This document shows, in pieces, positions 1 through 10,100 of a stretch of DNA of 37,998 nt. A program made the translations under genes and the position numbers. The stretch is from contig DVED01000135.1 of assembly GCA_015295945.1 (NCBI GenBank), forward strand, positions 1 through 37,998, given 5' to 3'. The DNA is from Oscillatoriales cyanobacterium M59_W2019_021 (GTDB lineage Bacteria > Cyanobacteriota > Cyanobacteriia > Cyanobacteriales > Geitlerinemataceae). The first letter of the stretch is position 1, and every line of letters begins with the position of its first letter. The notes under the pieces were generated by a model. It searched no databases and had not been told where the DNA came from. It was given only the letters and a program-made list of their open reading frames with translations.

Positions 1-24
1 GGTAAATATAAATTCGTAAAACAG

Positions 25-58
25 ACGGTTTTTTAGAGATAAAAAACCGTTTTATTTT
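25..58 (+). terminator. Rho-independent terminator
   Basis: A perfect 10-bp inverted repeat (ACGGTTTTTT at 25-34, AAAAAACCGT at 41-50) with a 6-nt loop is followed by a T-rich run. It probably ends a plus-strand transcript from a gene lying before the window. Confidence 0.75.
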
Positions 59-86
59 GTGCTGTTGCGCTAAAATAATGAATTAA

Positions 87-479
87 TCGAGGTGTCCTAA
101 TGAGAACCCTGAGAACGGGATCTCGCTAGATACAGTCACACAAGCAGGTAGGCATGAAACTCGAGTTAGGGCAGATAAACTTATTCCTTCAGTTGTACCT
201 TGCTTCACTGTAGTGATATCTCCGCGAAACACTGTAGATAAACTTGCTAAACCTCATCTTCAAGATATTACTTACATCTCTCACGATGATATAATCGAGC
301 TTTTTAACGATACGGCAAGGGCACTTGAGCAGGTACGTATGTCTGCATCGGGCAACACGGAAGAAACTTTAAAAACTAATGCTTTGAAAGTTTATAAAGA
401 AAAACTTGTAGATATGCAAAACATTAAAAATAGACTGTTACAAAATAAGCTAAAGGATTTACCAGTTCAAGGAAATTAA
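87..479 (+). pseudogene. 5'-truncated gene of unknown function
   Basis: The only in-frame start is GTG at 213, which would give an 88-residue protein. The same frame is open back to a TAA at 84-86, and the extra ~42 codons read like real protein (for example SLDTVTQAGRHETRVRADK). This suggests the C-terminal part of a longer protein whose 5' part is gone. No ATG lies in the open frame except one directly before the TAA (78-86 reads ATG AAT TAA). The visible protein is charged and helical toward its end (ALEQVR, KVYKEKLVDMQNIKNRLL). I do not recognise the family. It sits between a terminator and a convergent Uma2 nuclease gene. A short gene starting at GTG 213 is the alternative. Confidence 0.45.
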
Positions 480-506
480 CCGAAAAACTCAAATTTTGCC
501 ACGGGA

Positions 507-1220
507 TCAAATTGTATCGGGATCGATATTGAGTTCTCGCAACTTTGCCGCCAAGCGTTCCGATCGTTCTTCCGCAATTTCTCGTTGCTGGCGTTCCGAC
601 TTGGCGGCTTCTTCCGGCGTGGGAACTAACTCCCCTTCTAGGGTAAAAAATCGCAAGAGTCCTTGATGAATTCCCAAAGATAATCCTAATTGCCGACTCC
701 ACAAATGCCCTTGAGAATTCGGTTGCAAGGGTTGATATCGTCCATCAACTAAATGAAACCCAGCAAATTCTAAGGTATAAGGATCGAACCAAAAGTAATC
801 GGGGGTGCGGAAGGTGTCTTGATACAGTTTTTTCTTTAAATCTCGATCGACATTTGCCGTTGAATCCGAGAGAATTTCGACGATAACATTGGGATACTTG
901 CCATCTTCTTCCCAAATCATCCAACTTTTTCGGCTTCTCCGTTCCGTATCTAGCACCACAAAAAAGTCGGGTCCGCGAAAGTCTTCGTTTTTGCGCTTTT
1001 TCAGGCTATAGTAAATCGTTAGGTTGGCAGCCGCATAGAAATCATTCCGGTCTTGCCACAACCATTTTAAACATTTGAGTAAGAGCATGATTTGCTCTAG
1101 ATGCAGATCGCTTTCCAAGGGAGGTTCGTCGCTGAATAAGTCACCTGGGGGAAAGATAACACTTTCTGTGGTGTCTTGGGTGATGTTGGGGTGTGTTGAT
1201 AATTCTCGAGCGATCATCAT
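507..1220 (-). CDS. Uma2 family endonuclease (DUF820)
   Basis: 237 residues, of the PD-(D/E)XK-like Uma2 family that is greatly expanded in cyanobacteria. The fold's acidic core is visible: GPDFFVVLD near residue 83, then PNVIVEILSDST near 110, then KKKLYQDTFRTPDYFWFDP. The C-terminus has the family's usual Glu/Arg-rich helix, ending RSERLAAKLRELNIDPDTI. The length is normal for the family. The cellular role is not settled; many copies per genome are typical, and mobile or selfish behaviour has been suspected. The start is ATG ATG at 1220. It is transcribed toward the truncated gene upstream, and a palindromic repeat cluster lies just 5' of it. The family call is secure, the biochemical role is not. 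Confidence 0.9.
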   Translation of the reverse strand: MMIARELSTHPNITQDTTESVIFPPGDLFSDEPPLESDLHLEQIMLLLKCLKWLWQDRNDFYAAANLTIYYSLKKRKNEDFRGPDFFVVLDTERRSRKSWMIWEEDGKYPNVIVEILSDSTANVDRDLKKKLYQDTFRTPDYFWFDPYTLEFAGFHLVDGRYQPLQPNSQGHLWSRQLGLSLGIHQGLLRFFTLEGELVPTPEEAAKSERQQREIAEERSERLAAKLRELNIDPDTI

Positions 1221-1314
1221 GGCAAAAAGTTGGGAGAGCGTGCTTTTATTGTAACAATGACATTGGGTTACAAAACTGGCATTATTCCCAATTTTTCGGT
1301 TGGCAACTCGACCC

Positions 1315-1336
1315 GCCTGGGGTTCAAACCCCAGGC
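1315..1336. repeat. Palindrome of a dispersed hairpin family
   Basis: GCCTGGGGTT and AACCCCAGGC form a perfect 10-bp hairpin with a 2-nt centre. It is followed by the motif CAGGACTTACGCA, which commonly ends small cyanobacterial repeats. It closely resembles the hairpin at 30219-30240. The TTCAAACC segment superficially mimics a tRNA T-arm, but no tRNA is present. Confidence 0.7.
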
Positions 1337-1422
1337 TAAAACAGGACTTACGCAGCCACGCTACTCATGGGGGTGATGGTGCGTTACGCTCCGCGCTTCA
1401 CACCCGACATAGGGAGGAAGGC

Positions 1423-1472
1423 AGTCCATTTTAATGGAGTTGAGCGATTAGCCGGGAACTTCAGTTCCCGGC
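1423..1472. repeat. Composite palindromic repeat, copy 1
   Basis: Three joined parts are seen: the near-palindrome AGTCCATTTTAATGGAGT (1423-1440), the spacer TGAGCGATTA (1441-1450), and a hairpin with arms GCCGGGAACT and AGTTCCCGGC around a 2-nt centre (1451-1472). The same architecture in reverse orientation occurs at 30219-30268, with a different stem sequence of identical length. Confidence 0.75.
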
Positions 1473-1501
1473 GAGATTGGATAACCACTGACAAAAATCG
1501 A

Positions 1502-3436
1502 TTACGATCGCCCTAAATAAGCCTCGATCGCCTCACTTGCTAGATCGATCATCTGTTTCCCTTGGCGGGTGGCTTCGGCTTTGAGTTTGGCGTACACTTC
1601 ATCGCGAACCCGAATCCGCTGCCGTTCTTTGCGCTTGGCTTTCTTGGGTGCGGGGGTTTCGGGTAGAGGTTCGTAGGTGGAACTGAAGTCGCGCAAGGCT
1701 TCAAATCCCACGCGATCGCAAAAATCTCCGAAACTTTCTCCTGGCTTGCGCTCTTTTTTAAAAAAGACAAAAATCGGCTCGAACACGGTTTCGAGATCGG
1801 CGATCTTCATCTTATCCATATAAATCTGCGACAGCCGGGTTTGGTTCGGACACGCTCCCAACCAAATTTGATAGGCTTCCACCCCTTGACCGACAAATCC
1901 CAGTTCTGCCAGGTAGGGACGGGCGCAACCGTTGGGGCAACCCGTCATCCGCACCACGAAATGCTCGTCGGGTAAGCCGACTTTGGTGAGTAACGCCCGA
2001 ATTCGCTCTAAAATACTGGGAATGACCCGTTCCGATTCGGTAATTGCCAGACCGCAGGTGGGCATCGCCGGACACGCCATCGAGTACCGTTCCAGGGAGT
2101 CGATGTCTTTTTCCCCTTTGATGCCGCAGCGATCGAGGATTGTCTGAATTTCTGCTTGATTTGCCGGATCGATGTCGTAGAACAGGAGGTTTTGGTGGGG
2201 CGTTACCCGCATGGGCAAGTTGAATTTCTCGACGATTTCCCGCAGTGCCGTTTTCAGTTGGAACGATCCCTCATCTTTGACGCGACCGTTACGGACGGAA
2301 ATTCCCAGGAAGAGTTTGCCGTCGCCCTGTTCGTTCCATCCCAGGAAATCTTCGTATTTAAACGGGGGCAAGGGTTTGAAGGGTTCTAGGGGTTTGCCGA
2401 AATAGCCTTGAACCACTTGGCGGAATTTATCGACGCCCCAATCGTGGATCAGGTATTTCATCCGAGAATGGCGGCGGTTGACGCGATCGCCGTAATCCCG
2501 TTGCGTTGCCACGATCGCCTTCACCAGATCATATACATCATCCTTCGCAACATAGCAAATTTCATCGGCAATTCGGGCGAAGGTTTCCTCTTTATTGTGC
2601 GTCCGTCCCAATCCGCCCCCGGCAAAGACGTTGAATCCGGTTAACTCGCCCTGTTTATCGGTCATCACCACCAAGGTGACATCCTGGGAATACAAATCGA
2701 CGGAGTTATCCCCCGGTACGGTAACGCAGATTTTAAACTTGCGGGGCATATAGCGATCGCCGTAAATCGGTTCTTCCCCCTCGTGGAAAATCGTTCCGTT
2801 CCCGTTACGGTTTCGCGCTGCCTTGACTGCGGGGTCTTCTTCGCCGGAGATGGCTTTTTCCCCATCCAGCCAAATTTCGTAGTACGCGCCCGTTTGCGGC
2901 GTCAGCAAATCGGCGATGCGATCGGCGTAAGTCCACGCCAGGTCGTATTCCGGGCGATTTTTAAACGGGGCGGGAGGCGCCATCACGTTGCGGTTGAGAT
3001 CGCCGCAAGCGCCCAACGTAGACCCCATATGGTTGACGATTTCGGCAATGGTGGCTTTGAGGTTTTTCTTGAGAATGCCGTGGAGTTGGAACCCTTGGCG
3101 GGTGGTGGCACGCAGGGTGTGGTTGCCGTATTGGTCCGAGAGGCGATCGAGGGTGAGGTACAATTCCGGGGGAATGAACCCGCCGGGATTGCGGGTGCGA
3201 AGCATCATTTGGTAGTCTTTTTCCTGACCCTTGACGCGATTGTCCCGGTTGTCTTGCTGGTACGATCCGTGGTACTTGAGGATTTGGATCGCGTCTTCGG
3301 TGAAGTGGGTGGTATCCTCCTGCAACTCCGTGGCTAGGGGTTCGCGCAGGTAGTTACTGCGAACTTTGAGCGCTTCGAGTTTAGACAGCTTCTGAGTTGC
3401 CAGAGGCGTATCGGTAGCGGTGGTAGGCATGAGCAT
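1502..3436 (-). CDS. sir: Ferredoxin-sulfite reductase
   Basis: Reduces sulfite to sulfide with six electrons from ferredoxin in assimilatory sulfur metabolism, in the cytoplasm. The 644 residues carry the siroheme/[4Fe-4S] signature: C455 and C461 ([11 protein letters not shown]), then C500 and C504 ([14 protein letters not shown]). N-terminal ferredoxin-like and siroheme-binding segments are also recognisable ([44 protein letters not shown]). The first ATG (3436) and a second one two codons later are equally plausible starts. Residues ~590-644 form a basic linker ([11 protein letters not shown]) and a segment resembling a ribbon-helix-helix: [20 protein letters not shown], then [15 protein letters not shown]. 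That tail lies outside the catalytic fold. Nitrite reductase is the closest alternative, but the overall sequence favours sulfite reductase. It appears monocistronic. Confidence 0.93.
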   Translation of the reverse strand: MLMPTTATDTPLATQKLSKLEALKVRSNYLREPLATELQEDTTHFTEDAIQILKYHGSYQQDNRDNRVKGQEKDYQMMLRTRNPGGFIPPELYLTLDRLSDQYGNHTLRATTRQGFQLHGILKKNLKATIAEIVNHMGSTLGACGDLNRNVMAPPAPFKNRPEYDLAWTYADRIADLLTPQTGAYYEIWLDGEKAISGEEDPAVKAARNRNGNGTIFHEGEEPIYGDRYMPRKFKICVTVPGDNSVDLYSQDVTLVVMTDKQGELTGFNVFAGGGLGRTHNKEETFARIADEICYVAKDDVYDLVKAIVATQRDYGDRVNRRHSRMKYLIHDWGVDKFRQVVQGYFGKPLEPFKPLPPFKYEDFLGWNEQGDGKLFLGISVRNGRVKDEGSFQLKTALREIVEKFNLPMRVTPHQNLLFYDIDPANQAEIQTILDRCGIKGEKDIDSLERYSMACPAMPTCGLAITESERVIPSILERIRALLTKVGLPDEHFVVRMTGCPNGCARPYLAELGFVGQGVEAYQIWLGACPNQTRLSQIYMDKMKIADLETVFEPIFVFFKKERKPGESFGDFCDRVGFEALRDFSSTYEPLPETPAPKKAKRKERQRIRVRDEVYAKLKAEATRQGKQMIDLASEAIEAYLGRS

Positions 3437-4119
3437 CGTTCGATCGAGGGACAGCTAGTCTTTCAACACCGGACTTCCGAGGAGTTGGGAAACGTCCGGT
3501 TCCCGATTTCCGGTAACCCGATCGGGATTTTGGTGAATCTTATCAATTTTATCATCCTTCTTGGCGGCCCCCCTCAACGCTCAGCATTCCTTAATATTGA
3601 GTTAGGGTTCGGGGTGGGTGGCGACCGAGGACAAAGCTGCATAATTTGCGGGAGGCAGGGATCTATAGAAGCGTCGGCGAGAGGTTCGTGCCTTTACCTG
3701 CCCCAAAAAAACATAACCCATAATCCAGAATTTATGACTCATAATATTTCTATCGATCAATATTTCCGGTTGCGTTTGGAGGATTAAGAATTAATAACTT
3801 TGTCCGATTCGATCATCCGAGCCTCCGAAAGAGTAAGAGCAAGGTTCAGATGAATTGACGTTCGGATTTCAAATAACTTAATTTCCCGAAATCCCGTCCA
3901 TCTCTTAATGTTTCTGGTAGGCGTTTCACGCTTGGGTTATTTATGACATTAATCGATAAAAAATTTCCGACAATTGCTTTAGCAAAACTTGCCCTTTTCA
4001 ATCCGTTTGATGCCGCGATCACCGCACCAACGGTTAACCTTGAAACATCTTCACGATCGACCTCGTTGTTACGGGATGCGTCCGATCCTTGATCGATCTG
4101 AATCTGGGAGTCAACTCTC
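3437..4119. other. Divergent intergenic region, no convincing gene
   Basis: This 683-bp region separates sir (minus) from the giant TPS-CHAT gene (plus). The two ORFs of about 90-100 codons here (plus near 3485-3787, minus near 3846-4121) have no recognisable motif or good start context and look like chance ORFs. The minus strand holds TAAAAT/TAAGAT boxes near 3540-3555 that could serve as -10 elements for sir. Promoters for both genes must lie here, but I cannot place them firmly. Confidence 0.4.
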
Positions 4120-7100
4120 ATGAGCTTTACATTTTTTTTTATAAAATCCTGCTTTAATTCATACAGATTTAAGCATCAATTCCCCGGTAAATTAATCGCG
4201 ATTTCAGCTTTATTTTACTCTGTTTTTGTTGCGTTTCCGGAAGTCGGGCGATCGCAAATTATCCCCGCCAACGATGGCACGAATACGATCATCACCCCCG
4301 AGGGAAATCGCTTCGATATTGAGGGCGGACAGCGTTCCGGAGACGGCAGAAATCTCTTTCACAGCTTCCAAGAATTCGGACTGAGTGAAGGACAAATTGC
4401 CAACTTTTTATCCAGTCCCGACATTCAAAATATTTTCGGACAAGTGGTCGGCTCAAATGCGTCGTATATCGATGGCATGCTACAAATTTCCGGCGGCAAC
4501 GCTAACTTATATTTAATCAACCCAGCGGGGATTGTTTTCGGAGCAAATGCAAGTTTAAACGTTCCGGCAGATTTCACGGCAACGACGGCAACAGGAATCG
4601 GATTTGGGGAGAATTTATGGTTGAATGCTTCGGGAAATCATAACTGGGTGGATTTGTTGGGAAATCCAACGGCGTTAGATTTTGCTAACATGCAGAATGG
4701 GGCGATCGTCAATTTTGGAAATTTAGCTGTAACCTCGGGAAATACTTTAAATTTAGTCGGCGGAACGATCGTAAATTTAGGAACCGTTAACGCACCCAAT
4801 GGAACCCTTCACTTAACAACCATTCCCGGTACGAATTTAGTGCGATTGAGTGCGGAAGGGAACGTTCTCAGTTTGGATATTTCTCCCAATTCTGGGATGA
4901 ATAATACCGGTAATCCCTTATCTTTACCGCAACTTTTAACAGGATATAACGGAGAAAACGCCGATCGCATTTCTGCCAACCCAGATGGGACAGTTAATTT
5001 AACCGGATCTGGGTTGCAAATTGAAAACGGTGATGTAGTTGCCAGAAACATTACAGCTAACACGATCGATATCTCTGCTCAACGAAATTTAAATTTATTT
5101 GAAAGTCAACTCTTTGCGACTGGAAATTTAAATTTATTTGCCGGAAATACGGTTATCGTTCGCGATAGTCTTGCCAATCCCTTTATCGCGCAATCTGGGG
5201 AAAACTTGACGATTAGGGGCGATCGCACAGTTGATATTTTTGCTCTCAATCATCCCGATAGTGGCTTATTTTCCGGTGGTAATTTAGTATTGCGATCGCC
5301 GAATCCCATTCTCGGTGACGCTCATTATACCACGGGAGGAAACTTCGCGATCGAGCAATTAGACGGACAACCCGGCAGTTTTTGGAGTCCCACCGATCCT
5401 GTCATTCGTGCCAGTGGTGATGTTAGTTTTAGTACCTATCGAGGTGCATCGCTGCATATTTTTGCAGGCGGTCGCGTGGATATTTCGGGAAGCATTTTAA
5501 TTACGTCTGCCGATGCCAATTTTGGCTTAATTGACACCGTAATGTTGTCCAATGGAACGGTTGTCAATCTCAACTCTCAAACTCGTCCGACGCTGGATAT
5601 TCGTGCCGGAACGATCGATTTTGGAACCGTGGGAAATACTGTGGGAGGATTCTTCGTTCCCAATCCTCCCACAACAGTAAATCCGGCTACGAATGCAGAC
5701 ATTAATATCGGTTCGATTCAAGTCACTGCCGCTAACGGATTGGTTTTATTAACGAATCAATTTGCACCGGATACCACATTATCAGGTGGCAATATTCAAG
5801 TCGGCAATATTTCGACGAGTAGTCCTTCAGGAAATAGCGGCGATGTCTTTATCGATGCTCGCGGTAACTTGCAACTGGGAAATGTTAATACATTTCTCAA
5901 TAGTTCGACGGGGACTGAAGGGGGTACAGTTGAAGTCCTGACAGGTGGGAATATTGTAGCAGGTGCGATCAATACTTCCGTTTCCTCCTTTTTCTTCGGA
6001 ACGGGGGAATCTGTACGACTAGATTCTGGAGAAAATTTAACGGTTGGGGCGATCGATACTTCCGCAGAAATAAGTGAATTTACTGGGAATGTTACCGGGG
6101 GTCAAATTAATTTAATTGCAGGCGAAAATATTACTTTTGCAACGATCGATACGCACGCGCAAATGCAGGGACAAGGAAATGCAACTGCGGGACGAGTTAA
6201 CCTTTTATCTGAAGGGTTAGTTCGCGGAACAGGAACCCTTTCCGGAACCACAATTAATTCTCAAGCAATCACATTTGGAACGGCATTAGGCGGTGCAGTT
6301 ACCATTCAACACGATGGCGGAACGGAGAATATTCCATTTATAATTGGCGATGCCAGTCTTAACGGTACGGCAGGTGCAATTCGGACGGGAAGTGCAACCA
6401 GTTTAGTCGGCGATGAATTCCCGAATTCGGGAACGGAAACTCGGGGAAGTACGCCAACGATTAACGGAATTTCGGTCGCATTTTTAAATACACCGCCAAC
6501 TCTAAATTCTGATATCAATTTAGAAGTAATATCCGGCGAGTCGGTGACATTTAACGTTGCGGATTTACCCATCGAAATTAACGATGCCGATGGGGATACC
6601 ACGGAGATCGAAATCGTTGCCATTTCTTCCGGAACGTTGACTCGCAACGGAGTCGAATTACAACCGGGGGATACCATTTCTGTGGGAGATGAGTTAACGT
6701 ACACTCCCGCAGACGGAACCACGGGAAACGTAGAAGCATTTAGGATTGCTGCCAACGATCGCATTTCGATGTCGGAGACGGCGACGATTTCTACAGACAT
6801 TCTGACTCCAACCCCAACTCCTACACCCGAACCGGAACCCGAACTTCCCTTTGTTCCTACTAATCAACCCCCGACTTTAACGATCGACTCTCAACTACCA
6901 GAAGAAGGAAAAAATCGATCGGTTACCTTTACTTTATCGCAGTTAAATGCGATGTCAAGCGATCCCGATGGCGATCGCACGTCTATTACTTTTCAAGGTC
7001 TTTCTCGGGGAACGTTAACCCGAAATGGCGTTGCGTTAAACCCCGGAGATCCGATCGCCCTAACTGACGAATTAACCTATACGCCACCTGCCAACTCAGA

Positions 7101-10100
7101 AGGTTCTTTAGGTGCATTTACCATTGCCGCAACCGACGGTAAAACTTTATCGCCGTTGGTACAAATTTTCGCCAACATTCTCCCCAATCAAGCACCCATT
7201 CTCACCGCTAACTCGCAACTGACAGAAATAGGAAAAAATCAATCGATCGATTTCACGCTAACGCAGTTAAACGCAATGGCAAACGATCCCGATGGCGATC
7301 GCACCTCGCTACAACTGCAAAGCATTACCACCGGAACGCTAACCCGAAATGGCACGGTTTTAAATCCCGGAGATCCCATCGATCTGACCGACCCCTTAAC
7401 TTACACGCCACCCACCAATTCTACAGGTTCTCTCGGTGCATTTGAGATCGCCGCTACCGACGGAACTGCCTTCTCTTCTCCCGTACAAGTGGTTGCCAAC
7501 ATTCGCCCCAATCAATCTCCCACGTTAACGTTAGATTCGCAACTGGGAAACGTGCAAACTAACGGATCGATCGCCTTTACCCTTGCCGATTTAAATGCAA
7601 TGGCGATCGATGTCGATGGCGATTCTATCCTCTTGCAACTAACAGAAAATTCAAACGGGATCTTAACTCAAAACGGGGTCATTCTTGGAGCCAATACACC
7701 CCTGAATTTAGACGATGTTTTGGTGTATTCACCCCCAGAAAATTCAACGGGTGTGTTGAGTGCATTCGCGATCGTTGCGAGCGATGGCATGGCAGTTTCC
7801 GATCCGGTTTCCGTGTCGGTTAACATTCTAGAAAACCCTTCACCACCGCCAGAAACCCCAACCCAACTTCAAGTTGAAGATCCCACAAAATTCATCGTTT
7901 CTCCGATCGCCCAACTCCCCCTGTCCGGTTCTTTCAATTCTCAATATCTCGTCGCCCAACGCCTTCCTCTCGCATCCGCTATTAACGAACTGACAATTTT
8001 GCCGAATGTATTACCCGGAGCGGGATACTTAATGAGTTCTCCGCAACCCATTTCCGCTCAAATTTCCAGTGGATTTTTCGGTGGGGGACTCGATAAATTT
8101 GTTGGGTTGTCAGACGACTCCGTACTGTTTCAAGTGCTGTCGAGTGATATCGCCCAACCTTTAGAACCGCCGCCAGATGGCAATCCCAACCCCCAACCCT
8201 CCGAACCTATCTCCTCAAATCCGATCGATGTGGGATCGCTACCGCCTCCGGAAATCGCACCGGGAAACGAACCTGCTGCTGAGACGCCTTCGTCTGGCGA
8301 GACGGGCGAACAACCCGCACCTTCCCCGAGGAATCCAGGATCGCCTTCTCCGGATACACCTTTGCCTGACGACGATATCGGACAACCCGCACCTTCACCC
8401 GACGAAAACCAAGGACAACCTTCTCCAGATGTCCCCTCGGAAAATGGGGAAAATAACGCACCCACTGCCGAAACGCCGGAGGAAGCATCACCTTCCCCCG
8501 CAGAAGATGCCGATTCTGGAGAGGCAACACCTGCGGAAACCCCCGAATCTGAGGCAACCGCCGCCACGCCAACGGATGCGGAAGTTGCCGCCAACATGGA
8601 CGACTGCCAAAAACTGGTGAGTCAAATCGCCCAAACCCAAGCTGGAGACCGAAACCGCACCACTTACAGCGATTTAGTCGCCTGCTACCAACAAAACCTC
8701 AATGTCGCCAAATCCGCGAACAACCCGCAATGGGAAGCCTACGCCCTCAATAACCTCGGCGTTGCCTCCTTCGTGACGGGGAATTACACCGAATCGTTAG
8801 AGTACCACCGACAGCATCTCGATCTCGCCCGCCAATCGGGAAACATCCTGGGGCAAGGGTTAGCTTTAGCGGGCATCGGTGCGGCATACGGGGCTTTGGG
8901 AGACTACGATCGCTCGATCGAATACTATCAATGGAGTATTGCCCTCCTGCCTGCCGAATCCGCCCCCCAGTGGAAAGCTTTGGCATTGCGAAATTTGGGA
9001 AGTGCTTACCTCGCCTTGGGGAAACCCGACCAAGCCATCCAATACCAAGAAGACAGCCTGACTCTCGCCAGAAGTAGCAACGATCGCTACGGAGAAGCGC
9101 AAGCCTTGGGGAATCTGGGCAATACCTACGCCGCGTTGGGTAACTTCGATCGCGCCTTAGACTACCAACAGCAAAGCTTGCAACTCTCCCGCGACCTGGG
9201 CGATCCCTTACAAGAAGCCCAAATTCTGCTGAGTTTGGGAACCACTTATACTTACCGCCAAGAGTACGACAAGGCGATCGAATACCACCAACAAAGTTTA
9301 ATTTTAGTTCGGGAACTGAAAGCCCGTCTGGGAGAAGGAATTGCCCTCAACAACCTCGGCGACGCCCTCTTGCGAGTGGAACGCTTCGCCGAATCGGAAG
9401 GCTATCTCTTTGAAAGCATCGAAGTGTGGGAATCCTTGCGAGCGGGGTTGGGCAACAACGATACCTTTAAAGTCTCCATCTTTGAAACCCAAGAAGCCAC
9501 CTATCGCAACTTGCAAGAAGTTTTGGTCAAACGATCGCGCCCCGAAACCGCCCTAGAAATCGCCGAACGGGGACGGGCAAGGGCTTTTATCGAATTGGTC
9601 GCCCGCCGCTTCCAACAGCCGGATTTAGCCCAGGAACCGCCGCAAATCGATGGAATTCAACACATCGCCCGATCGACCCATTCCACCCTCGTTGCCTACA
9701 CCCTCATCCGCGACCAATTTGCCGAAACCCCCCACGGGGCATCCCCTCAGTACCCCGAACCCCAAGATTCCCAACTCTTGATTTGGGTGGTTTCGCCCGA
9801 TGGTACGGTTAACCTTCGCCAAGCGGATCTTACCGGAATCTCCGTCGAGGATTTAGTGGCTACCAGTCGGGAACTGTTGGGAGTTCGGGGCATCGGCATC
9901 GCCCCCCGACAGGCATTCTCCCCCGGAATGCGGGTTCGACTCAACTCCGATGCCCCCAACAGCGAACCCTGGGAAATCATTGCCGTCGCTGCCGACACCC
10001 AAACCCTCACCCTGAAACTCCCCTCCTGGGATGCCGAAATTCCTCCCATTCAGCGTCCCTTTGCCGACGTTGCCACCACCATCGAATCTCCCAACACCCC

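Noticed and set aside
1315-1345. tRNA T-arm-like GGGGTTCAAACCCC
   Set aside because: It is part of a repeated palindrome. No acceptor stem, D-arm or anticodon arm can be built around it.
3485-3787. 100-codon plus-strand ORF between sir and the TPS-CHAT gene
   Set aside because: No ribosome site, no family-like sequence, and composition like the surrounding non-coding DNA.
3846-4121. 91-codon minus-strand ORF upstream of the TPS-CHAT gene
   Set aside because: It overlaps the start of the giant gene and shows no recognisable motif. It is probably chance.
8130-8620. Long ORFs in other frames over the Pro/Ser/Glu linker of the TPS-CHAT gene
   Set aside because: Low-complexity, C-rich codons keep several frames open. 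The translations are simple repeats.
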